Positions 1 to 11,884 of a DNA stretch of 64,000 nucleotides are shown piece after piece. Origin of the DNA: Plantago ovata (taxonomy: Eukaryota; Streptophyta; Magnoliopsida; Lamiales; Plantaginaceae); NCBI GenBank assembly GCA_028274465.1, contig CM051457.1, positions 111,289,982 through 111,353,981 of the forward strand. The letters are read 5' to 3'. The translations under genes were made by a program, and so were the position numbers. The notes under the pieces were generated by a model, which ran no database searches, had not been told where the DNA came from, and saw nothing but the letters and a program-made list of their open reading frames with translations. How positions within the stretch are numbered: position 1 is the stretch's first letter; the number at the start of each line of letters is the position of its first letter.

Positions 1-3000
1 ACTCAACGGAAAGTGAATGCTCTATTTGCAGACCACAAATAGGCTAGCCAGGTAGCTTTTCGTGAAATGACACTAATGACCCTACTGGTTTTCTTGGGAA
101 GTGGTAAATACATTTACTGTTCTTCTTTCTGGTAGGTATGAGGTGAGTAATTAAGGAAGAAAGAGTACTATTAAAGTATTAATAATAGTATTATGTGAAT
201 GTTCTCCCTTATTTGACTATTTTATTTAATTTTGAAAAAAATGAATAGGTAATTTTTTTTAGACTCCTACATTGATTTTCGGAATAATATGTTGGTATCA
301 GAACCAACACATGTTCTTTCCTGCGTATTTTGTGCTCGTTTGTACGCGCACAAAAAACTTTCTAATAGGTCAATCATTCTAAAATTACTTCAAAGTCAAA
401 GTCACTTAATTTTAAAATTCTTTTAGATGTATTTTTGAAAAGAAAAAAATGTATCTTATTGATATGAGTAATCCATTTAAACTTTCTAAATTTTTAGAGC
501 GTTACAATAAGCATTATTGATTTATAACTTTTGAATTTGAATTTGTCACAATTAGTAACCTCTATATTAATTCTCCCTAATATGCTCACTGACCAAAAGG
601 AGGTTATATCATTGAATAAACATTTTACTGCATCATGTGTAACAAAGAAAAACGATCAGTGTAGTCGCATGAAGGTCGAAGTTGGACATATGTATTTCAC
701 ACGTAAATATAACAATTTATAAATGCGTCCGTAGTATAATTTTCAAGACTCGAAATGATGCACATAAACAAATACACTAATCCAACAAGGAGATTTAAAA
801 AAAAAAAATACCTGAACACACGAATTAATCTAATTTATAATCATATTATTTCAAAATTAACATATATAAGTACTTCGTATGGCGAATAACTTACACAAAG
901 TCAGCTTATTCGGTAGCAATTATACTAATAACTACAAAGTCGGTTTATTCGGTAGCAATTCAAAGCAAAAGTTTGAGTGCTTAATTGATAAATCATCAAT
1001 TTCAGTCTAAAAACAAGAGAGCGAAAGAAAAAAGAAAGAAAATAGCCTCAATTTGATGAAGGCAGAGAAGGGGCAATAAGGTAAATTGAGGAAAAAAGTG
1101 GAGTCAGATGAGTGACAATAGTCAGGCGGTAAGTGGGACCCATATTGGAGCATTTTCTCCAAATACTATGGCCCACAAATGCTCCCTCTTTGGGGAGAAG
1201 GACGTCTTTTCACAGATCACTGTCTGTCCAGCGACGGGACGGGACGGTACCGGTTAACCAATTACGGTGCAATCAATACTTTCACCGATTCCTTAATTAA
1301 TCGTGATTCTTAATCATTAATTGCGTGTAGGTAATGGTTGCGAAATGCGTGTCTCAGATTTTGGATTGTGTTATTAATCTACAATACCGATCTGAAGACC
1401 AATATTTCATAAGGTAAGCGCCACGTGAATCAAGTTAAATTGAACAAGTGTGACATGTTCATACCAAACCGTTTAGATGTCAAAATTCATAAATTTTTTG
1501 TTATGGTTGAATTTGAATATGTAATCAAAACAAGTATGCTTCTCCCTTTAATCAACTATCTTTAATTAACTGATCCGACCTTTAACCTAAGTCTAATGTT
1601 AAATGCTAAAGTATTGTTCTTGGAAGAAAAAATGGGGAAAAAGTGATGAAGAAATAAGTTACATGGCGGTAGAAATATGAGTGTTAGTATGTGATTATTA
1701 AAGTGTCAACTTTAGTTCAATCATTTTTCAAGCTTTGCGGTGGTCCTGACTTTGGTACACGTTTCATTTGTCATAGAGTAATTAGAGAACATTTTTTAAA
1801 AAATACTTACATTTGATTTTAAAATACTGAAATAGCACCAAATAGCACCAAGTAGTATTTTAACATATTTATATAATGTCTGATGTTTAATTTAATGGTA
1901 AAATCCACGATAAATGTGTAAAATGGAAGTTTGTCAATAAAAAAACATTCAAAAAATTTCTAGAAAACAAATGGACAAAAAAATATGTAAACGTTAAGAC
2001 AGATGGGTAGTTGATAAAAATACTCATCTGTTTTACTAGATTCTATACGTATTTCATTTTTGTCCGTTTCTTTAGATTTTATACGTTTTTATTTTGTCAA
2101 ATCTTTATCTCACAACTTTATTGTGGGTCCTGCCACTATACCAACGTACTACACTCATTATATAAACATCCTAAAACTCCAATCCATAGCAAACGTATAG
2201 AATCCAAAAAAACGTAATACCTATAGTGCAAAAAAAAAACCACGAAATGAGAAGTTGTTGATTGTATTTTCAAAAGTATTTCTCATACTTTTTGTATCAA
2301 GACACTAAGGCTCTCAGCCTAAATTTTTTGATGTTTCAAAGAATAAAATGATCTTGATCACATATGTAAGGTTCAAATTTGTAATACTATGTTTATGTTT
2401 TTTGTATTTGAGAGTGTCACATTTGGTGCTATTTGACGCTAGAGGTTTTCATAAGCATAACCGACAAACATAAAGATTCTAAATTCTACATTTTAAGAGA
2501 TTCGACACACCGAAAACATCCATATAAATGTTACCAATGTTTTTCAAATTTATATTCCAGACTTAAATACTACCAACCTACAACAAACATCAAGGAACTT
2601 ATATTTGACGGTTAAGTATCTCCCTCTCATCTTGTAACAGTTAAGTCGGTTAAGACTTAAGATGACTCTTAACTAACATACACTCACCTGATCGTATACA
2701 TATATCTGTATTATATACAAATTCTCACGCTTGATAGAGTTGAAATTATATCAGTACGTACTTTTGTTAAAACGGATTCAATATTTTTAAAAGATCGATG
2801 TAAGAAATGGACATATGACTGTATGAGTGTGCATGCTCTCAACCATGATGAAGAGTGGTCGATACGATAGATGGTAGAAGGACTCTGCCATGGTCGGGTT
2901 TTTACCCAGATTCTGCACCGGATCTGGACCAGACCAAACTTGTTCATTTCTCTATCCGTTTCAGGACAATATTGACCTTGTCTCTTATTTTAATGGACCT

Positions 3001-3695
3001 ACGTTTAATTTGTTTTCACTACATTTTGTTTTTACATGGTGAATTCTACAAGCAAATAATCTTTTCTCCTATTGTTGCTATTTTTGTTGTTGCTGTTATT
3101 ACCATTTACAGTCACTACAGAAGACTAAGACCTAGCCAGTCATTCACCAAATGTGATTTGCTAGTTTATGAAATGGAGGAAAAACTATAGAAGATGTGAT
3201 GAGTTGTTGCTATAATAGGCCAAACATATTTTCCTTTATTGTGTGATGATGTTCAAATTTGTATTCTTGTTAGAAATTTGTATAGTCTTTTCTTGCGTAA
3301 TTAAATTAAACAGGTGAATAGTAAAGTTAACCCATTGAATGAATTTTATGGGTGGAACATTGCTACGCAGGTAGAGTGTATTTAATTTGAGGTGAAACGA
3401 CCATAAAAAATATTAACAAAATAGAATATTAAATTTATTTTAGAATGGAAGAAATATCTCATTTATTACTAGCTACCATTTGGTATTTATAGCTCGGTCG
3501 TGGAACTAATATTACCTTAAACAAATTTTGTTAGGTGAATTAGTCTGTTGATGTCTAATGTCATTTATAGTGTCTTGCTGGTGGGTGGTCTCATAGGGGA
3601 GTCCCGGTCGAAAGTGACATACTTCATATGGGGTACGCTTAGACCTTCTCCATCAGTCATCTCCTCTCTCTTATGCCATGTCAGTGTCTCTCTTG
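1..3695. other. AT-rich intergenic DNA, no gene recognised
   Basis: No open reading frame here resembles a protein family I know, and I see no splice-bounded coding exons on either strand. The stretch holds A/T homopolymers and short repeats. A small hairpin-forming word lies near 1155-1175 (GGAGCATTTTCTCC). The longest open frame, near 2855-3190, has no recognisable motif. Confidence 0.6.
895..960. repeat. 27-nt direct repeat, two copies
   Basis: Copies at 895-921 and 934-960 differ at two positions and have a period of 39 nt. Both end in TTATTCGGTAGCAATT. Function unknown; probably a local tandem duplication. Confidence 0.8.
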
Positions 3696-4901
3696 AGCCA
3701 TCTTCAACAGCGTATGAGCTGCTGGGGATGAGAGGGCTCATCCCCTCTCACACGCTGCTGGGCGTGTGAGAGGGGATGAGAGGTTCACCCCCGCCTCACC
3801 CAGTGAGGCGGGGGTGGCCATAATTATTTTTTTTCTTTTTCTTTTTCTTTATTTGTTACTACTTTATTATTTATTTTTACCATTTTCTTTGTTTTGTTCT
3901 TTTATTTCATTTCATCATTTCTTTATTTCTTTTCTTCCTTTTTTTTTTGTTCATAATTAATTCTTATATAATTAATTTTTATATGTGTTCAATAATACTT
4001 TTTATTTTGATTGCATTCTAATTTTAACATTTATACATAAACTCTATTCGAATTGAAAATTACAAAATACTAACTAATTGTACTTGAAAATTGAAACACA
4101 CTTGCAAAAATTAAAATTACAAACTTGCGGAAAATTGAAGTAACAATTATTCATCTCTACGATTTTGCCACGTATGTTCGATCAAGTCCCTTTGCAACAA
4201 CAAAGCTCTAGCACGATTAGTTGACTTCATTCTAGTTGCCACGTATTATATAGTATTTTAAGTTATGCAAAGGAGTAGTATTATGTAGTATTTTAATTCA
4301 TGCAAGTATGTTATAATCTTTAATTATCAAGTGTTGTAATTTTCTAAATTAATGTGATGTTATTACAATCAATTAATGGTATTATATTTATGTAATTCTA
4401 GGCTTTTTTACAATTTTAATTACCAAGTATTGTAATTTTATTAACTTTTATCATAATTTTTAAATAATAAGTTATGCCATTTTTTAAATTATAAATATGA
4501 TATTAATAAATTAATTAATGATACTATAATAAAATAAGAATGACGTTTAAAAGAAATGTAAAATAAAATGGAAAAATGTGGGATGAGAGGGGATGACTGT
4601 TGGAGTAGTTTGGGATGAGTAAAGTGAGACGCTGACGTGGCGGGATGAGAGGGGATGATTGCTGGAGAAGTCCTTACTACTCCAACAGTCATCCCTTCTC
4701 ATCCCACATTTTTTTCATTTTATTTCACATTTCTTTTAAACTAATAAAATAAAAGCAAAAGAAGTAAAAAAAAAAAAAAAAAAATACTGCTCACCCCGCC
4801 TCACCCGAGGTGAGCCACTCAACTCCACTCACACGCCCAACAGCGTGTGAGTGGAGTTGAGCCACTCATCTCCAGCAGCTCATACGCTGCTGGAGATGGC
4901 C
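3696..4901. mobile_element. Non-autonomous DNA transposon with multi-hairpin termini
   Basis: The ends are inverted copies of each other: the left begins near AGCCATCTTCAACAGCG, the right (reverse complement) GGCCATCTCCAGCAGCG. Each end carries three hairpins in the same order. Left: 3699-3730 (imperfect), 3737-3780 (perfect 19-bp stem, 6-nt loop), 3786-3816 (perfect 13-bp stem, 5-nt loop). Right: 4867-4898 (13-bp stem), 4818-4861 (19-bp stem, 6-nt loop), and a shorter one near 4795-4815. A possible target duplication TTG/TTA (3693-3695, 4902-4904) would suit a PIF/Harbinger-like element, but with one mismatch this is tentative. No transposase ORF lies inside; the interior is AT-rich and holds a second inverted repeat. 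Confidence 0.75.
4547..4740. repeat. Inverted repeat nested in the multi-hairpin element
   Basis: Arms at about 4547-4610 and 4675-4740 are near-complementary, sharing ATGTGGGATGAGAGGGGATG followed by ACTGTTGGAGTAGT, with a loop of about 65 nt. The loop repeats the word GGGATGAGAGGGGATGA. It may be a second MITE inserted into the first or an internal rearrangement. The host element's terminal hairpins carry the related word GAGAGGGGATGAG, so an origin from the same family is likely. Confidence 0.7.
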
Positions 4902-5952
4902 TTAAGGGTTATATGAATTATGTTTTGTTACGGGGGCCGGACTGCCGGACTATGTATTTTGTTGCCGGTGTAGTGTCATTTTGAAGACATCATATCAACT
5001 ACATAGTGTAAGTATAAGGACGTTTTTTTCTCATACTGAAATGAACCTACAAATTAGGATTAATGAAAAATGGTCCTTGATATGCAATGTAGGCTCATAC
5101 AAATATAAATAAAATGTCCTGAGCTATGAAAGAACTGTGTGGTATTTTAGTCGCACCGTTTGAAGATCTAAGTTGATGAAACTTATACCTTTATGATTAG
5201 TCCACATTTAAATTTTTAAAGGATGTATTTTGAGTAATCCCTCAACATATAACTTACAACTTGTGAATCATCCACGCTCATTGTCTTGGTCTACACCATC
5301 AAAGAGAATATATATACTCACACTTGCGTGGGATCCCTAGGAGCCCATTTTTCAAACTTAGAGTTGAAGAACTTTATAGTCAAAATTGACCATATACTAC
5401 TTATTTAGAAACTTCTGGATGTCCAGTTTTCTAAATTTCACCATGCCATGTTACTACTTTCTTGGCATGGCACAAATAATTTGTAGCTAAAAGCCACTAA
5501 AGTTACTCTTCCCAATCCCATGCATTAAGAAATAAGAATAACTACAGTCTATATAGACCTCCTACAAATATTCTTCTTTACATTCTAAAAAATGCTTCAA
5601 ATATTTATATGCACTTCAAAAGAAGTGCATGAAGATTCATCTAGGCGTTATTCACATCAGAAAAAAGTGCATGTAAATAAACACAAAATCATGTTCTTCA
5701 ACTATATATGCTCCATGCCAAGCTAATACTTACATTCTCTCAATTCTCAAATGATATAAATTTATCTTATGATAGAACCCGAACTCATTCGGAGTCCCAT
5801 GGTTCGGTAACTACCCGTCAGATTATTTATCTCCGCTTGAAGGTTGCCATGAATCTTTCTTAAATTGCACCAAATTTCTACCTGCAATTTAAAAAAAAAA
5901 AAAATCTTATTATGTTTTGATTTTAGTTATTGGTTCAGTAAATGTAAGTATA
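4902..5952. other. Intergenic, nothing recognised
   Basis: AT-rich sequence with no supportable coding region, RNA gene or transposon terminus. Confidence 0.55.
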
Positions 5953-5954
5953 TA

Positions 5955-6209
5955 CTCCTTCCGTTCCAGTAGAAATTACTCAATTTGACTTTTTCGGTAA
6001 ACAGTTTTCAAGTTTCACTCTCGATTACTCTTAAACTATAATGATTAAATATTTCATAAAATTATATTATGAAAATATAGACTCTATATTTTCATAATAT
6101 GATTTCGTCGAATACTTTATCATTATAATTTAAGAGTAATTGGAGTCAAAGTTGAAAACTATTAACTAAAAAAATTCAAATTGAATAAATTACAGTGGAA
6201 CGGATGGAA
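5955..6209. mobile_element. Stowaway-like MITE (Tc1/mariner type)
   Basis: A 255-nt foldback element. Terminal inverted repeats read CTCCTTCCGTTCC at the left and TTCCATCCGTTCC (reverse complement) at the right, flanked by TA dinucleotides at 5953-5954 and 6210-6211. The inside is an almost continuous inverted repeat centred near 6090. The TIR core CTCC-TCCGTTCC and the TA target site are the hallmarks of Stowaway MITEs. No coding capacity; it would depend on a mariner-type transposase elsewhere. Confidence 0.9.
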
Positions 6210-6211
6210 TA

Positions 6212-8607
6212 TACAATAATACCAATACCAAATACGGAGTACAAGAAATGGGGTAAAAGTAAAACTGTGTAAAATTGATAATTTGAGACTGACATGTGGC
6301 CAGTATCGAGCAGCTAGTGTGTGACTAGTCAAAGTGTCAAAGCCACAAAAATGACACAAGACAAAACACGTTGATCAGAAAAATACAAAAAGCATACCAT
6401 ACCCAAAAGAATGAATTAATTAAAAATAAATAACGGAATTTCATAATCATTATTCAAAAGACTTATATATAAAGTGTTAATGACCACAATCAGTTACCCA
6501 GACAATTGGTGTCACATGTAGGACTCAAATCACATGAAACTTTAAGTTTTAATGATCTAAATCATTAGTCAACTTAATTTAATCACTAAAAAAATTATGA
6601 TTCTCACCTCTCACATCATCTAAAATGGATCAACATCATACCACTAATACGTTTATAACATAGTTATGAATATTCGTAACAATCGAAGAGTCAGGTCATT
6701 AAAAAAAGAGTAATATATATTTTATGTGGGTCGTTGAATCATTTACACTTGCTTTATGTAAAGTGCAAATGGAATGGGGTCTGAAAGCTTGAGAGTGAGA
6801 ACTATTGGAATTAGGAAAAGAGAGGGATTTGGTATTCTTTCTATGATTCCTTTCTCACTTTGAGGTATTTTGGTCCACTAAGTGCTTTTGGTATGGTGAC
6901 TACTCATTCTTGTTATGATCATCATCCACTATAAAACTCAATCTTCTTGCACTATATGAGGATCGAAGAGCATTGGTTTCTATGATTTCATGATCATCTT
7001 CTGACCCAATAGTTAGTTCGGTGCATATTTTGATTCTAAATAAAGAGAGACGTTTTTCACTTATTCAAAAACGTTACTATATTTATTGAAACCCCTTGTA
7101 ATTTAAGATGGTATTTTACGAATAAACCAAATGTAATAAAGTTGGAATATGAGAAGCAAATAGAAGCTAGAAGAACCAAGAAAAATGCGAGTGTGCTAGT
7201 TCTTTTGTTGTTTCAACGAGTTGACGATCGATTGGGCCAAATAAACCCTAACTCAGCAACTTATATGTCGGATGTCCATACATTACATTAATGATTTTAT
7301 TGTTGTGATTCGGTGCAATATTTTACTACGAGGTAATAATTTATAGTATATTTTTCTTCTTTTTTCTTCAGTTAGCATCCAATTTCTCAAGTTGAATCCT
7401 AAATGATTTCAATTTTGTTGCAGTCACCCAAAATTCTCAATCGACTTCAATTTCACCAGGTAATGTATTTGGTATATATGAGACTCATATTTTATTGAGT
7501 TGTTGAAATTGCATGCTTGTGACTTGTGAGTTATTATTGCTGCTGCTATTTTGTTCTTGATAGTTTTATCACTCAGCTCATCTTAGTCCGATTCCGGTTA
7601 TTATATTCTAGTCCATGTTGCTACTGTTTGATCAATTCAATAAGCTAAACTGTTTGATCATATATTGTTGATTAATACTAGTCACTATGTTGCTCTTTGT
7701 TCTTCCCGGCCTATATATCTAGCTAGCACAAGTTTTGTCACTTTTGTGGCTAGTAATGAAGTACGTAGTAGTATTTAGTTAGACTGAATTATGGAGTTGT
7801 TGTTATGCTTGCTTAGTCATAACTTTGTTGTGTTCATTGCACCGTTTTCCTTGCATGCATTAAGCTCCAAGTACCATAACATTTGGAAAACAATGTAACT
7901 GCGTACTACTAGTAGATTGTTTCAAAGCTGCAAACTGCATTTTTGTATATGTGATTAATTTAATTGATTACTGCTGGAGTACCTTGTATGCTCTATAGGC
8001 AGATTGAATCGTTGTAGCTGCTTAATTTGTTGTTGCATTCTTCCTGCCATTGCTAATAACTCCAACTTGTTTGTTTTTCTTTCTTTTTACTCTCTTTAGA
8101 CACACCATTAATAACAAATCCATAGCACAAGAATAAAAACTCACATCAAATATTCAAGAATAGTTTAGTAGTGTTGAGCTGTTGATGATTAACAGGTGAC
8201 TGACTATGTAGGCGTTGAAAAAGTTTTGTTTGTGTTTAATTTGTTAGTGTGACACAAATGATAAAAAGGTGGGCTAGCAAATATATATTGATAGGAACAT
8301 TTCTTGTTTAAGACCCCTTAATTGTTTTTGGTTTTATAAAGTTGTTGGTTGCTGCTATTTTGATTGAACAATAATTAAAATCAAATTTTGGTTCTTCTTT
8401 CTTCTGTTTACCTATTATTTTTTTCCTAATAATTTTGCATAATGTTCTCATGTTATATATTTTTTGAATGATTTAGTTAGCACAAATCATGAAGAGCCGT
8501 TCAAATGGGTCGTCCTGCTGCAATATATGGGTCAAACCCTCCCGATCTACGATCTACGTTACAGCGTAGAGTTCTTATCATGATTTTATTTCAAAAGTGT
8601 TGGTATG
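6212..8607. other. Intergenic, nothing recognised
   Basis: No coding exon is recognised. Around 7200-7470 and 8085-8200 there are pyrimidine-rich stretches and GT/AG-like words that could belong to an untranslated transcript, but I cannot assign one. Confidence 0.5.
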
Positions 8608-9102
8608 TGGCCTACCATTTCGCTTGATAAAGATGAGATGGAGAATGTATACTTTTGCTGCAACTGACATGGTAGACTACTTCCAGTATACTTATGGAAT
8701 CACGATACCGTACCCAAAAGCATGGCGTGCTCTTGAATGCGCACGGGAAAAGGTATTCGGTTCGTTCTGTGAGTCTTTTGATCAACTTCGATGGTATCAA
8801 TTAGCTGTGCAGGAGACGAACCTAGGTTCCGAGGTTCCATTTATTACTCCCTGGATTTGCCTCTGTGAAAACCTTGGAACCTGGGTTTGTCTTATGCACA
8901 CCTAATTCATACCATCTCAGTTGATCAAAAGATTCACTGAACAAACCGAATACCATTTCTCGTGCGCATTCAAGAGCACGCCATTTGGTATCGTGATGCT
9001 ATAAGTATACTGGAAGTAGTCTATACCACGTCAATTGCAGCAAAAGTTTTCTTCAGCTTCACATTCTCCATCTCATCTTTATGACTGATATGGTATAAGA
9101 CC
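8608..9102. mobile_element. Long inverted duplication of a MULE transposase fragment
   Basis: The left arm (about 8608-8838) and right arm (about 8868-9102) are reverse complements over some 230 nt with scattered mismatches and small indels, separated by about 29 nt. An RNA reading through would fold into a long near-perfect hairpin. Both arms derive from the same part of a Mutator-like transposase. The arrangement resembles Mu killer of maize, an inverted duplication of MuDR whose hairpin transcript silences active elements; the resemblance is structural and a function is only inferred. No TIRs were found around it. Confidence 0.85.
8639..8826 (+). pseudogene. MULE (MURA-type) transposase fragment
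   Basis: The plus-strand frame gives a peptide with YGITIPYPKAWRALECA, followed by VFGSF and, after about 20 residues, QETNLGS. This is the conserved stretch just before the catalytic MULE domain of Mutator-like transposases (YG-x-PY-x-KAWRAKE-A, then G-S-Y, then METNPGS). Only about 60 residues are present. No zinc-knuckle, DDE motif or flanking coding sequence accompanies them, so this is a fragment. The same sequence recurs on the minus strand at 8868-9102 with frame-breaking indels. Confidence 0.8.
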
Positions 9103-10061
9103 AGTTATAATAGTTGAAGACTTCTAGTTCGAGCCTCAACTGAAGTTCTGGATGGACTTTCCACTTCGGATACAAGAAAAAAAGACTCATTTGTTCGGGA
9201 ATGGAAAAGTGACTATATACTTAAAGATATTCATCAAAAAACCTGTGTGAATGACTGCCTGTCAAAAAAGGTAGCAAGAGGGCGCTTATGCCTCGACGAT
9301 GAGACCTTATGGGGAAGGCCCCAGTCCGGACAACACACCCCCCACTTCAAGTGCACCTCTGTATCAAATTTGTGTTGTACCTGTCAGTTAATTTGCTGGT
9401 TGTCCTCAGTGTTGTGTTGTTCATGTTTGAGTCGGGGGAACTTCAGTGGGATGGATATTTTATGTTTTATGATTAATACCATACATTTCTTGTGCCAAAC
9501 GTCGCGAACCTTTTAAACCTAGATATGAAAGAAATAAATGACAATGTTGAACTGAAATGCTCAAGTGAATTACTTTCAGTTTAAGGAAACGAAATTGTTT
9601 AATGGCTCGATTTATAAAAACGTACATCCCACCATGAACAAAACAGGTTGACAATCTGAACTTCTGATATTTCTTCATATATGTAGACACCACAAAGATA
9701 GATAAGGAATTCCCTCTGTCCGGTTAAATATTTTCCATTTGATTTTATTGGCCATTCTTCGATTATAAATTGCATCTAATTAATCATATTATAAAAAATT
9801 AGAAAAATGATATTAAAATAGTATTGTAGTTATGCCCCTGCCAGACATCAATGAAGGAGTGACAGAATTTAGTTTTTATGTGGGTCAGTGAAGAACATGT
9901 TGAGGTTAGCTAGGCATGATCCTAGCCCAGAACGTCTATTGCTAGAAAATTTACTAAGAACATGTTCTGAGTACTTCCGTCCTCAAAATGTCTAGTATGT
10001 ATCCTAGTACGGACAAAAGAGATTTACTCTTAGTTCGTTATGGTTTTAAAGTTTACAAGGT
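9103..10061. other. Intergenic, nothing recognised
   Basis: No coding exon supported. An 89-codon open frame at 9247-9516 has no family motif. Sequence near 9715-9840 resembles a decayed Stowaway-type end (TCTGTCCGG) but lacks a partner terminus. Confidence 0.5.
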
Positions 10062-10756
10062 TCACTTTAGTACCTTGATATATAACTTAGAATCTACAAT
10101 CAACAATACTACAGATACAAGACATAAACTACGGATGTCAGCAAGTATATAACTGGGGAGTTGAAAGCATCTCGGTGGCTTTGGCAATACTGTAGGAGCT
10201 GATACAATCCCCGTCCTTATCTCCTCCTCATACAACAATGCCATGCTGGGGAGTTGAAAGCATCTCGGTGGCTTTGGCAATGGTGTCTGATCGTTGGTCA
10301 TAATATTGATCACGTAGTTGGTGTTTTCAGAGTAATGTCCAGTTAGAATAAGAAGATTTGAAGACGAGATGAAGAAGCCATATTCATAAGCGATTGGGTA
10401 TTCGTCATATATCTCATCTGGAAGGTCTGCTTTAGCACAGGGCAATAGAAACATACATATTGTCGTTTCTGAGTGGACAATGTTCTATCCTGAGGTAAGC
10501 CTGATCTTGCCTGGATCAAAGCTAGAAGGCAAAATTGCTGATGTTTTCTTAGACAAGCTTCACGGAAGTAGCTGCTTGTAATTATATCCTTCCACCTCCT
10601 TGAGACAAAGGTCAAGTTGTAGAGCGACCATAGTGGCAATAGAATTAGTATGTTTATGAACATGTCGTCGTTAGATTCTACATCCAAGTAGCTTGATGAT
10701 TCCAATGATAATGGTAGCAAATTCTTAATAAGCATTGCTGCAAGTTTGTCAACCAT
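10062..10756 (-). pseudogene. F-box protein gene, frameshifted
   Basis: From the ATG at 10756 the minus strand encodes an N-terminal F-box at about residues 30-70: DDMFINILILLPLWSLYN, then a VSRRWKDII core and YFREACLRKH. F-box proteins bind SKP1 and bring substrates to SCF ubiquitin ligases. The frame is lost near 10440-10455 and resumes in another frame, where the peptide shows features of plant F-box C-terminal regions, such as NYVINIMTNDQTPLPKPP. That second part contains an internal 93-nt duplication and then runs into unrelated sequence. There is no plausible intron at the frame change, so I call it a pseudogene. Substrate unknown. Confidence 0.65.
10153..10281. repeat. 36-nt direct repeat inside the F-box pseudogene
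   Basis: Identical 36-nt copies at 10153-10188 and 10246-10281, offset by 93 nt (31 codons, in frame). Both encode the peptide LPKPPRCFQLPS on the minus strand. It looks like a tandem duplication of one 93-nt unit. Confidence 0.9.
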
Positions 10757-11884
10757 GTTGTTTAGTCTCTCATATATTCTCTAACTGAAGATTTATTCGA
10801 GTGAATTGCTAGAATATGGCTGCCATTATCTGCGACTCTCATTCTTGCCTATGAAATGTGGGTGGCCAGAATATCAGTCTCTCGTAGAGTCCTGTTAGGT
10901 ATAGTTATAGGATGTGATTTCCATATTTGTTCTTGGTATGTGTTGAGTTTGAGTAAGCTGAAAACATGTGTGAAACAGGCTGTGCTATTTGCATTTGAAT
11001 TTCATGAGGTATGCTGCTCCAGTGTTATCTGAATTCAAGAACTCTGAAATTAAATTTTCCAGTGTGGTTGTTTTGCGAAGGATGCTATAGAAATAGTGTG
11101 AAACAGAATTGTTTTGATTCTTTATGGCAGATTGTTCTGATTAAAACTGTGTTTCATTCCGTAGAATTTGGTTTGAGTAATTTCATGAATTGGATTGGAA
11201 TTGACTGTGGTTTTATTGCCTGAGACAGAATTGGCACTTAGCTACGTGACAAATTTTGGTCTAAGACATGACAAGTTCCAATCCTCAAAACAGACTAGGT
11301 GTCGAAAATCTCAATGTGGTGATACTTCTTCTCAAGTACAGATTTCAAGACAGTAGCATTCTTCATAACTGAATTTTAGAAGTACTTCCAAAACAGTACA
11401 TAATCAAAATCGTCATTCTTTCTTATTTCAACACGATTTCTTCTTCTGTTGCTCTTCTTCCTCTGCTTCTCTATGCTTGTATCTTTACATCCACGTCCAC
11501 CAACATCTTCATAGAACCGATCTGAACTGAAAATCAGATATGGAACAAACTTGAGAGAGAGAGAGAGAGAGAGGCTTTTCTTTAAAAAGAGCTCTTCCAA
11601 GACAAAGCAGCTAACTTTGGCCTAAACTCCAGTTTTCTCGACTGTCAGGAGTCGCATACTTTGAGTTCACATGTAACCGGAAAACAGTCTGTTGCTTTTT
11701 TTTTCCTAATGGAAGTACGAACATAATCCAGTTTTTGTGGCTTTGCACGTACGTATATTGCTTCCAAATTGGCACTTCAATGCCTGCAAATGTTACACGT
11801 TCATTTAATATTTAAGTTCTTTCTGTTGGGATTAGTATTTCATTAGCAGTGATTTTCAATCAAAGAGTAGAATAATTCACCTGT
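10757..11884. other. Intergenic with a GA microsatellite
   Basis: No coding region supported. A (GA)n run lies at 11553-11573. The open frames at 11011-11223 and 11376-11600 have no recognisable motif. Confidence 0.5.

Noticed and set aside
2855..3190. 111-codon ORF in the 5' intergenic DNA
   Set aside because: No recognisable domain, no splice context and no homologue known to me. Length is compatible with chance in AT-rich DNA.
9247..9516. 89-codon ORF after the inverted MULE duplication
   Set aside because: Considered as a further transposase piece, but it has none of the MULE catalytic or zinc-finger motifs.
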